From assembly GCF_004000905.1 (NCBI RefSeq), contig NZ_BIMD01000007.1:97410-161409 (forward strand): 64,000 nucleotides of DNA, given 5' to 3'. The position numbers were made by a program, and so were the translations under genes. Positions 16,585-23,082 of the stretch are shown here, piece after piece. The notes under the pieces are model-generated. The model saw only the letters and a list, made by a program, of their open reading frames with translations, made no database searches and was not told where the DNA came from. Origin of the DNA: Paenibacillus humicus NBRC 102415 (GTDB lineage Bacteria; Bacillota; Bacilli; Paenibacillales; Paenibacillaceae). The number at the start of each line of letters is the position of its first letter. The first letter of the stretch is position 1.

Positions 16585-17500
16585 GCTCGAAGGTTTCGCC
16601 TGGCATCGCGCCAAGTGGTACGCTGACCGACTCGTTGCCGCATCGCCATTTCGCTACGACAGCCATCCGTCATTTCGCGTAGAGTTCGAACACGGATACT
16701 GGACAGATTCGGGCGCATCAGATCCGGAGTGGCAGCGCGGCGGATTCGTCAAACTACTCGCATACCTCCGGCAAGAGACGATAGGCGAGACGCTCGAATA
16801 TCTGCGCGAAAAGTATGGCGCCTACGAAACGGACGATGACGAAGCCCCAACGCTGGACATGCCGCTGCTTGGCGTGCCGGCGCCCTACATACCGCTAGAA
16901 GACAGCGTCCTCGGACCGTATCAATGGCGTCACCCGTATCTGGCAGGCCGCGGCATTAACGAAGCCGCCCAGCGTTTATGCGGCGTAGGTTACGATCGCG
17001 ACAGGCAGGCGATTGTGATACCGATAAGAAACGCGAACGGCACGCTCGCTAACGTAAAATTCCGCCGCGTCGATGCTAAGACGTTTTGGTACGCGAAAGG
17101 TGGGCGGCCGATCCGCGAATGCCTCTTCGGAATTGACGTAATCCACGCGCGGCAGCTCCGGCGGGTGGCGATCGTAGAGGCGGAAGTAGACGCAATGACG
17201 CTCATGTGCGCCGGCATTCCCGCGGTGGCAACGCTGGGAGCGGCGTGGAACGAGATTAAGGCGGAGATGATCCGCAACAGTCCGATAGAAGAACTACTCA
17301 TTATACGCGACAACGACTCGGCTGGGCGAAAGTGGCAACGCGAAGTAATCCGAACACTGGCGGGCGACGTTAGACTTACGATAGTACCCGTGCCGATCGC
17401 GTTTAAGGACGTGAATGAGGCCGGAGCCGAACGTATGACATCGCGCATAGCACGTGGACGGCGGATTCGAACGCTAAAACTATCCGTCAAGGGAGCGTAA
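16553..17500 (+). CDS. DnaG-like TOPRIM primase
   Basis: A phage primase of about 315 residues. The N-terminal module (ASPFRYDSHPSFRVE, GYWTDSGASDP) resembles a CHC2-type zinc domain without its cysteines. The TOPRIM domain follows, with catalytic Glu in VAIVEAEVDAMTL and the acidic pair in IIRDNDSAGRKW. It should make RNA primers for the phage polymerase. TTG 16553 lies 10 bases after GAGAGGAG; ATG 16499 is an alternative without a good site. Its stop overlaps the ATG of the agr-type receptor gene (TAATG). Confidence 0.85.
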   Translation: MRSLSIQIRDELEGFAWHRAKWYADRLVAASPFRYDSHPSFRVEFEHGYWTDSGASDPEWQRGGFVKLLAYLRQETIGETLEYLREKYGAYETDDDEAPTLDMPLLGVPAPYIPLEDSVLGPYQWRHPYLAGRGINEAAQRLCGVGYDRDRQAIVIPIRNANGTLANVKFRRVDAKTFWYAKGGRPIRECLFGIDVIHARQLRRVAIVEAEVDAMTLMCAGIPAVATLGAAWNEIKAEMIRNSPIEELLIIRDNDSAGRKWQREVIRTLAGDVRLTIVPVPIAFKDVNEAGAERMTSRIARGRRIRTLKLSVKGA

Positions 17501-18186
17501 TGTCGATGTCGTACGTATTGTTTGTGGTGGCGTCAATCGCGGAATATATCGGAACGTTTGCGGTCATGTTTACGCTATTCCGATTCCCATATAACCGAGA
17601 CTTTCTCGTCAAAATCGCGCTGATTGCGGTCTTGATGAGTCAAGTATCGTACTTCACGCGGCTGGTACCGGAAATCGGCAGCCTCACAACGTTCATTCAG
17701 TTTCCGATATTCATCGCGATATTCTGGCTGCTATTCCGCGTTCCGATGTGGCATTCGCTATGGATAAACTTCGCGGGCCTAGCCGTCGCATTCATCGTTC
17801 CGATTGCATCAGTGCTCGCGGTCTCTTCTACATCAGGCATTACCCTCACACAGATAAACGAGAGTCCGACCCTCCAGTTCGCCTTCCAGCTACTTTCCGC
17901 AGTCCTGCAAATCGCAATTGCAAGAACGATTTACATCCGTAATTGGGGATTCGATTGGGTTCCGAGTGATAGGCGCGTCTATACGCCGTTTACCCGATCA
18001 AGCGCAGTAATTACGGCCCTTGTCGCTTTCGGACTCGTGCTGGCGCTCGTGTTAACGGCAATCTTCCGCCATAACTTCGAAGATTACATCGTTCTCGTCG
18101 GCTGCGTCTTCTTGGTTACGTTGCCTACGTTCATATTCTTCGCGATACGAAAGGATGAAGAACATGCTGCTGAGAGTAGCGACTAA
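17500..18186 (+). CDS. AgrC-like membrane receptor lacking a histidine kinase
   Basis: A 228-residue protein made of about seven hydrophobic helices (roughly 5-25, 36-56, 61-80, 87-108, 127-146, 168-189, 195-215), the topology of the AgrC peptide-sensing domain. It ends at residue 228 with a short charged tail; no His-box, ATPase or other output domain is present. It is followed directly by AgrB, AgrD and a LytTR regulator, so a role in sensing or transporting the peptide is inferred. It might be a decoy receptor, or signal to the LytTR protein by contact. Sequence similarity to AgrC cannot be proved by eye. Confidence 0.65.
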   Translation: MSMSYVLFVVASIAEYIGTFAVMFTLFRFPYNRDFLVKIALIAVLMSQVSYFTRLVPEIGSLTTFIQFPIFIAIFWLLFRVPMWHSLWINFAGLAVAFIVPIASVLAVSSTSGITLTQINESPTLQFAFQLLSAVLQIAIARTIYIRNWGFDWVPSDRRVYTPFTRSSAVITALVAFGLVLALVLTAIFRHNFEDYIVLVGCVFLVTLPTFIFFAIRKDEEHAAESSD

Positions 18187-18691
18187 CCTGCACGAGAACA
18201 TGCGCCGTGCAGGCGTAGACCCGCCGCCGATCGGTGTAATCGCGTACTCGCTCGATATCATCGCAAATACGGTCTCAATAACTGCCGCCACGTTAGCGAT
18301 CGGATTAATGTCGGGCAATCTCAGCGGTATGATGACGTGCTTAGGCGCGCTGGCTGCTCTGCGCTTCGTTTCGGGCGGCGTTCATCTACCGACAAGTGCC
18401 GCATGCATAGCGCTGTCTACCGCTATCATAACGACCATACCGTATCTGCCGCTATCCCCAGGCGTAAATCAAACGATAACCGCGGCCGCGTTTATAATCG
18501 TTGCCGTACGCGCTACAACCAACTACGACAAACACGCAAGGATTCCGCGCAAGTATTACCCGTTGATGCGAATCGTGGCGTGTGTAATTGTGGCGTCCAA
18601 CTTCGTTATCGCGTCGGATATTCTCGCTTTAACATACATAGTCCAGGCGGTAACCTTACTGCCATTTTTGAAGGAGGTGAAAACAAGATGA
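18164..18691 (+). CDS. agrB: AgrB-like peptide-processing membrane protease
   Basis: AgrB cuts the C-terminal part of the AgrD precursor in the membrane and forms the cyclic peptide intermediate. This protein has the hallmark arrangement RFVSGGVHLPTSAAC: catalytic His and Cys seven residues apart. Counted from the upstream ATG 18155 they are His77 and Cys84, the same numbers as in Staphylococcus aureus AgrB. Four or more hydrophobic helices and a KYYPLM loop fit the family. ATG 18164 is preferred because AAAGGA lies 9 bases upstream. The stop overlaps agrD (ATGA). Confidence 0.9.
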   Translation: MLLRVATNLHENMRRAGVDPPPIGVIAYSLDIIANTVSITAATLAIGLMSGNLSGMMTCLGALAALRFVSGGVHLPTSAACIALSTAIITTIPYLPLSPGVNQTITAAAFIIVAVRATTNYDKHARIPRKYYPLMRIVACVIVASNFVIASDILALTYIVQAVTLLPFLKEVKTR

Positions 18692-18822
18692 AAAACAAAG
18701 CCTACAAGCTGCTCGCTTTGGTCATGGGTGGAATCGCAGTTATTTTCGCAACGACCGGCTCTTATACGATTTTCTATAAACCAGAGATCCCCGCAGAACT
18801 GCGCAAAAAGGAGAACGCCTAA
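18688..18822 (+). CDS. agrD: AgrD-like cyclic lactone autoinducer precursor
   Basis: A 44-residue peptide behind a perfect AAGGAGG. Residues 1-24 form an amphipathic membrane leader. The core SYTIF (25-29) is followed by YKPEIPAELRKK, matching the AgrD C-terminal recognition pattern P-E-x-P-x-E-L that AgrB cuts. By comparison with known peptides, the ring should close between Ser25 and the carboxyl of Phe29, giving a five-residue lactone because Ser replaces the usual Cys. Any exported tail upstream of Ser25 is unknown. Too short for many gene finders. Confidence 0.88.
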   Translation: MKNKAYKLLALVMGGIAVIFATTGSYTIFYKPEIPAELRKKENA

Positions 18823-19211
18823 TGGAACGAATTAGACCGGTTGTCCGTCGCCAGGGTAAGAAGGATTTCGAGGTCGTCGATATCGTTGCGTCAGATGTTA
18901 AATGTACGTTTGTTGAGCGGGGAATCCTCAAATATCGGATGAAAGACGGAGAGGTGCTAAGCCAGATATCGACGGTTGAAGAACAGCTTAAAGACCTTGA
19001 GCGTGAAAACTTCAAAAAGTCGGAGCGCGGCTATCTCGTAAATATGGACTTAGCGGAGTGGTTCGATGACGAAATGTCGCAGATACACTTTACTCCGCAT
19101 CCAGAGCGGGACAAGCATCCAGTACCCGTATCCGAACGCCAGCGATCGACTATACTTCGCGCTGTTACTTACACGAAGAAAGCAATAAGTCAATACGTTT
19201 TTAATCGCTAG
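18822..19211 (+). CDS. Stand-alone LytTR DNA-binding regulator
   Basis: A 129-residue protein consisting of one LytTR domain (about 15-115), the DNA-binding fold of AgrA. Family features are RGILKYRMKDGE, the conserved NFKKSERGYLVNM stretch (normally F.R.HRSYLVN) and PVSERQR near the end. There is no receiver domain, so phosphorylation by a kinase is not expected. ATG 18822 overlaps the agrD stop (TAATG). It is the likely output of the peptide circuit. Candidate targets include the repeated 40-bp elements; not shown. Confidence 0.88.
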   Translation: MERIRPVVRRQGKKDFEVVDIVASDVKCTFVERGILKYRMKDGEVLSQISTVEEQLKDLERENFKKSERGYLVNMDLAEWFDDEMSQIHFTPHPERDKHPVPVSERQRSTILRAVTYTKKAISQYVFNR

Positions 19212-19330
19212 AGCGCGGAGGAAAACTTTTCCTAATTATGGTTTAATATTCCTATAGTATCTTCCACGCAACTCCCACCGCACCCCGCCATACTCTTGTA
19301 ATTCACAGAGTGTGACATTCTTAGCCGGGA

Positions 19331-19348
19331 GGTAAACCGCAGTTTACC
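19331..19348. promoter_or_regulatory. Hairpin/palindrome GGTAAAC-CGCA-GTTTACC
   Basis: A perfect 7-base inverted repeat with a 4-base centre, between the convergent LytTR gene and minus-strand XRE gene. There is no T-run in either direction, so an operator is more likely than a terminator. The rest of the 154-base gap holds a 7-base palindrome near 19220 and nothing else recognisable. Confidence 0.4.
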
Positions 19349-19365
19349 ATTCACCGCCAGTAACG

Positions 19366-19584
19366 CTATTCCTCCGTAATCCATTCGAACAGGTCGCGTG
19401 GGGAGACATCGAGCGCATCCGCAATAGGTACGGCGATGACGAGCGGCATCTTCTTACGCTTACCTGTTTCGTATTGGGTTAACGTCGTTCTTCCGATCGA
19501 GCTACGGTCGGACAAGTCCTTTTGTGTCCAGCCGCGGGCCTTCCGAAGTTCGCGTATCCGGCAGCGCCCGACTAGAATTTTCAT
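19366..19584 (-). CDS. Cro/CI-type XRE regulator
   Basis: A 72-residue helix-turn-helix protein on the opposite strand to its neighbours: KARGWTQKDLSDRSSIGRTTLTQYETGKRKKMP is a classic XRE motif. ATG at 19584 follows GGAGG by 8 bases; upstream in-frame codons lack a site. A compact Cro-like repressor, facing away from the sigma-like gene whose upstream repeat (copy B) lies about 40 bases from its start. It probably controls that divergent region. Confidence 0.85.
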   Translation of the reverse strand: MKILVGRCRIRELRKARGWTQKDLSDRSSIGRTTLTQYETGKRKKMPLVIAVPIADALDVSPRDLFEWITEE

Positions 19585-19625
19585 CGGCGCAACCTCCGAA
19601 AACAATTTTACCATAATTTATCGGA

Positions 19626-19665
19626 AAGTGTGCGGAAGGGCATGAGGGCGGTGTCATAGTAAGTG
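19626..19665 (+). repeat. Conserved 40-bp element, copy B
   Basis: AAGTGTGCG (19626-19634) and GCGGTGTCAT (19648-19657) occur with the same 22-base offset as in copies A and C. TTTATCGG lies just upstream, an octamer that also recurs at the prophage left junction. It lies between the divergent XRE gene and the sigma-like gene. Confidence 0.7.
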
Positions 19666-19695
19666 TAAGAGACAAAAACAAACGAGGTGAAGCGG

Positions 19696-20316
19696 TTGAA
19701 CCTGGTAAAACTTCATAGTCTATATCTTGCTTACCACTATTCGCGATCAAACGGTGATTTTCAATCCTTGTACGACGAGTTGGAGGACGAAAAGCGTAAG
19801 CACACATCAATAATGATGCGCAGTGGCCACCGAAATGTATCGGACGCAATCGAGTTATTCGATGAAACCTGTTGGAACGTAGCAAGAGAAGAATGCGGGG
19901 ATTTCGGACGAGTCTTCACAAAGGCGCTGAAAAACGCCAGGTTGAATTTCTACCGCAAAAGAAAACGAAGTGAAAGATGGTTCGGAGTGTTGGAGCTGGA
20001 CCAACCGGTCGATCATGGCGAAGATGGGGCGGCAACCCCTACGCTGCTTGACCGAAAAGGGAGCTCCGATAATGTTGCGCAGAAAATGAAAGAAGCCGAT
20101 CAGCGGCAACTGATCGACTCCTTCGTAAATGACCCGGCTAAGGTCGACCCCGTTACGACGCTAATCGTAACGAAGTTTTCGCAGTATGATTCCGTCACGG
20201 CGCTCGCTAAAGCGCTGGGAATCCACCACGAGGTTGTTAAACGGAAGTTAGAGCGCGTTCGTCGCCAATACGACGCTAATCGTTTCGGAGACTACCGCGA
20301 ATACCTCGCCGTTTAA
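19696..20316 (+). CDS. Sigma-70-like factor
   Basis: A 206-residue protein with two recognisable parts: FTKALKNARLNFYRKRKRSE (about 75-95) resembles sigma region 2, and VTALAKALGIHHEVVKRKLERVRRQYD (about 168-195) resembles the helix-turn-helix of region 4. TTG 19696 lies 8 bases after GAGG; GTG 19687 falls on that site. A phage sigma factor or sigma-like activator for later genes is likely. It stands alone behind repeat copy B. Confidence 0.7.
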   Translation: MNLVKLHSLYLAYHYSRSNGDFQSLYDELEDEKRKHTSIMMRSGHRNVSDAIELFDETCWNVAREECGDFGRVFTKALKNARLNFYRKRKRSERWFGVLELDQPVDHGEDGAATPTLLDRKGSSDNVAQKMKEADQRQLIDSFVNDPAKVDPVTTLIVTKFSQYDSVTALAKALGIHHEVVKRKLERVRRQYDANRFGDYREYLAV

Positions 20317-20368
20317 CGTTGGAACGCGTACGATTCTTCAGGCATGAAAAACGTGCGCGCTCCACTTT

Positions 20369-20417
20369 CATTATAACACGTTACATTATGTATACGCGAT
20401 ATTGGTCTCATTATAAC
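20369..20417. repeat. CATTATAAC repeated 40 bp apart
   Basis: The nonamer occurs at 20369-20377 and 20409-20417 in a 190-base gap without genes. Read on the other strand each copy contains TATAAT. No good -35 accompanies them. Binding sites for a phage regulator are possible. Confidence 0.35.
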
Positions 20418-20506
20418 TTTAACCAAATCGAGGATCGATAAACGTCCCGCCCTAATAATAGCACGTTTCCTAAAATCTAACAATCCCCACTGGAGGTATT
20501 TAACGC

Positions 20507-20665
20507 ATGCTTAACGCGACTGTAACGAATATACGCGCAACCCGTCCGTCGGTTTCAAATCGCCGCCATCAGGCCGAAAACTACTATCGCGGAGGGTTCG
20601 CCGCCTACGAAGATCCGGCCGATTATGTCCGCATTCCAACGCTGAAAGGGGTGCGCCTCGGATGA
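20507..20665 (+). CDS. Hypothetical small protein
   Basis: A 52-residue basic protein behind TGGAGG, ending in an ATGA overlap with the next gene. No motif recognised. The coupling and ribosome site support translation. Confidence 0.5.
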   Translation: MLNATVTNIRATRPSVSNRRHQAENYYRGGFAAYEDPADYVRIPTLKGVRLG

Positions 20666-21225
20666 CAACGCTGATCGACCCGAAGGCCGGCGCGCACTTC
20701 ACGGGCAAGATATTCGTCACTCCGCATGCTTGCGATGAAGCCGCGAAGGACTTCGGTGTCGATCGCAGCAAGGCGCCCATGTACGTAATGGACCAACTCC
20801 GCCGCGCATCCTTTATCGCAGACATCGTAAACGAGGACGGCCGCCCATCGCGCCTCTTCGGATATAAGCGCATGGCAATCGTGGTCGCGCCGGACACAGC
20901 GACGGTAATCACCGTATATCCGCGTCACCAGGCGAATTCCGGCGTAAGCGAGACGGTCCAGAAGGCGTTGTTGCGCGCTCTCAAATCCGCCAATCGGAAG
21001 GAGAAGCTCGCGGAAAAGCGGATTAACGTGGCCATCGCGCAGCTTAACGTAGAACTAGCGAATTGTGAGCTGAAGAAGGCGCGGTCCGAATCGCTTAACG
21101 TGATTGGCGCGATGAAGCAGCGGCAGGCGGACGTGAGGCGCGCAATCTCGGAATTGGAACGGGAATTACTCGCCATTAAGCGCGAGAAGACGACGCTTGC
21201 GAACGATATCGTCATGTATCTATGA
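20662..21225 (+). CDS. Hypothetical coiled-coil protein
   Basis: A 187-residue protein. Residues 1-95 look globular (GKIFVTPHACDEAAKDFGVDRSKAPMYVMDQL); residues 105-180 form a long charged coiled coil. ATG 20662 overlaps the upstream stop. It precedes the probable ssDNA-binding protein, so a replication accessory role is possible. Family not recognised. Confidence 0.55.
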   Translation: MTTLIDPKAGAHFTGKIFVTPHACDEAAKDFGVDRSKAPMYVMDQLRRASFIADIVNEDGRPSRLFGYKRMAIVVAPDTATVITVYPRHQANSGVSETVQKALLRALKSANRKEKLAEKRINVAIAQLNVELANCELKKARSESLNVIGAMKQRQADVRRAISELERELLAIKREKTTLANDIVMYL

Positions 21226-21302
21226 GGTCCGCCGTTCTTGCTCCGGCCTGTGCGCGTTAATCTCCGGATTAATACGTAGAGGCGGGCGCGAGAACAACGC
21301 CT

Positions 21303-21326
21303 ATGAAGGAGGTGGACGCCATGTAG
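21303..21326 (+). other. Minimal start-stop open reading frame in leader
   Basis: A perfect AAGGAGG (21306-21312) stands 8 bases before ATG 21321, which is followed at once by TAG. The same frame also begins at ATG 21303, giving seven codons. It lies 58 bases before the next gene start, which itself has only a weak site. It may be a regulatory minigene or the remains of a gene. Confidence 0.4.
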
Positions 21327-21383
21327 CCGCGATACCGTCGTCCTAACGCAAAGTAACGAATCCAATACGAAGGGAACGATCGA

Positions 21384-22184
21384 ATGTCCAGTATGTTCAC
21401 GAACCGCGGCGCCGCAGCCGTAGCCAACGCGCAAGCCGATAAAGATGCGTCCGATTCCGTCATCCTCCCGTTCACAACCGGCACGACGTATAAGGTGCGC
21501 CTGAAATCCGTAGAGGATTCGGTCGAGTATTTTTGCTACGGCATGTACGGAAAGGTGAATAGCTTCGTACCCAAGGCGCCGGCCGAACGTAACGCGAAAG
21601 GGTTTATCACTTCGAATCCGACCGTATGGGATAAGGCGGCAACGCTACTTTACGAAGAGGCAAACGCAGCCAAGACGGCCGGCGACGAGGCAGGCGCTGA
21701 GGCTTTGCGGAAGGAAGCGTACCTGTTCAAGGGGAAACCGAAGTATCTCGTCGCCTTCGTCAATCTCGAAAATGGCGAATATGGTGTCGTCGACCTGACT
21801 CCGAAACAGGCGGCGGGCGTGTTCGCAACAATCCAGAAATACGCGAAGAAACTCGATAAGCTGGCGTTCGAACTCGCCAAGACCGGCAGCTCTACGAATA
21901 CGGTCGTAAGCCTTTCGCCGCTACTCGACCTCGACGAAGACCTGACGGATGCTGAGCGCGCAAACTTCTCTAAAGCCGGCGAGCTGGAACCGTTCGATTT
22001 CGCGCAATTCGAAACGTGCCTCTATGTCGCGGACGAGGCGGAACAAGTCAAAAATCTCGTCATCGCCGGATTTGATATCGCGCGTCTCGGCCTTTCGATC
22101 GGAGCCTCCGCGCCTTCTTCCGCCCCAGCCGCGGACGTTACGCCAATCCCCACCGATTCCGACGCGCCTCCGGTTAACTTCTGA
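21384..22184 (+). CDS. Probable single-stranded DNA-binding protein
   Basis: A 266-residue protein with a beta-rich central domain (TTYKVRLKSVEDSVEYFCYGMYGKVNSF, KPKYLVAFVNLENGEYGVVDL) and a flexible C-terminus rich in Ser, Pro and Asp that ends in Phe. That layout is the one seen in phage ssDNA-binding proteins, where the acidic tail with terminal Phe contacts partner proteins. It lies between replication and nuclease genes. ATG 21384 has only a weak ribosome site. The assignment is by architecture and context, not by a specific motif. Confidence 0.6.
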   Translation: MSSMFTNRGAAAVANAQADKDASDSVILPFTTGTTYKVRLKSVEDSVEYFCYGMYGKVNSFVPKAPAERNAKGFITSNPTVWDKAATLLYEEANAAKTAGDEAGAEALRKEAYLFKGKPKYLVAFVNLENGEYGVVDLTPKQAAGVFATIQKYAKKLDKLAFELAKTGSSTNTVVSLSPLLDLDEDLTDAERANFSKAGELEPFDFAQFETCLYVADEAEQVKNLVIAGFDIARLGLSIGASAPSSAPAADVTPIPTDSDAPPVNF

Positions 22185-22426
22185 TGGCGGCGCCAAGCGT
22201 AATACCGCGCAAGCTGGCGATTGGGCTGACTGTCGACAATGTGAGCGCTCTGCCGGGCGCGGGTAAAAAGCTCGCGGCCTTCCTGGCGGCCGTTGACCAT
22301 GCGCACGGAACGTTCGAGCTCGATATCGCGGTCAGTGTCGGAGGGGCGGAGGCGCCGATGGCTCCCGTCATTGTAACGATGATGAAGGCGGCCTCCGGCG
22401 GTGATTACGAGGAGGTGACGGAATAA
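22184..22426 (+). CDS. Hypothetical protein
   Basis: An 80-residue protein whose ATG overlaps the preceding TGA. Small, beta/alpha, no motif recognised. Possibly an accessory to the ssDNA-binding protein or the nuclease that follows. Confidence 0.5.
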   Translation: MAAPSVIPRKLAIGLTVDNVSALPGAGKKLAAFLAAVDHAHGTFELDIAVSVGGAEAPMAPVIVTMMKAASGGDYEEVTE

Positions 22427-22816
22427 TTGGCGCATAGAAGCGAAGTTGTTGGACGCGTATCGGAAATGACCGCAAGACGCGCGCTGCTTAACGCGGGCTA
22501 TGAAGTCGCGAAGCCGGAGACGGACGAACCGTATGACGTCGTCTTTCGCGATCCGGTAAATGGCGATTGGGCGACCGCGCAAATCAAAACGGTCCGAGTC
22601 CGCGAAGACCGCGGCGGGGCTCTCGTAATTTACGCGAAGAAAGGTAACGGGCAGCCGTATACGAAGGCCGACGCTGACTATATCGTTGGCGTCCTGGGAA
22701 ATCGCGTCTATATTACGGAGAACACGGAGCAGGCCGAGTATTGGTCGAGCTCCGAAACGCGGGCGGCCGAACGTTGGATCGAATTGCCCGCGGAATTGGT
22801 CGATGCCGCGCAATGA
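22427..22816 (+). CDS. PD-(D/E)XK-type endonuclease or resolvase
   Basis: A 129-residue protein. YDVVFRDPVNGDWATAQIKTV gives the Asp...Gln-x-Lys arrangement of the PD-(D/E)XK nuclease core, preceded by a helix VVGRVSEMTARRALLNAGYEV typical of small resolvases and type II-like endonucleases. TTG 22427 lies 9 bases after GAGGTGA. It probably processes branched or damaged DNA during phage replication. Specificity cannot be deduced. Confidence 0.65.
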   Translation: MAHRSEVVGRVSEMTARRALLNAGYEVAKPETDEPYDVVFRDPVNGDWATAQIKTVRVREDRGGALVIYAKKGNGQPYTKADADYIVGVLGNRVYITENTEQAEYWSSSETRAAERWIELPAELVDAAQ

Positions 22817-23037
22817 GACGGTGGATCGACGTCAGGAGAGATCCCGCCGAAGCGCCCGTCGTCGCAACTTGCGCCTGGTGTCGCGCTGAGATATACGCTG
22901 GGTCGGAAGTGGCGCGCATCGATGACGGAGGCGGCGTGGTCCATGCGGGATGGCGCGAAAGGTGTGCGGACGAGTACGCGGCGGAACGCGTATATGATGC
23001 GGTTGGCGTAATCGACCGAAACGGTAACGTAGAGTAA
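22813..23037 (+). CDS. Small zinc-finger-like protein
   Basis: A 74-residue protein with CAWC (about residues 20-23) and further His and Cys in VVHAGWRERC, a plausible zinc site. ATG 22813 overlaps the upstream stop. Function unknown. Confidence 0.5.
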   Translation: MRRWIDVRRDPAEAPVVATCAWCRAEIYAGSEVARIDDGGGVVHAGWRERCADEYAAERVYDAVGVIDRNGNVE

Positions 23038-23082
23038 CGCAAATATGACGGGCCAACGCGCCCATAAGGAGACGGTAATTTA

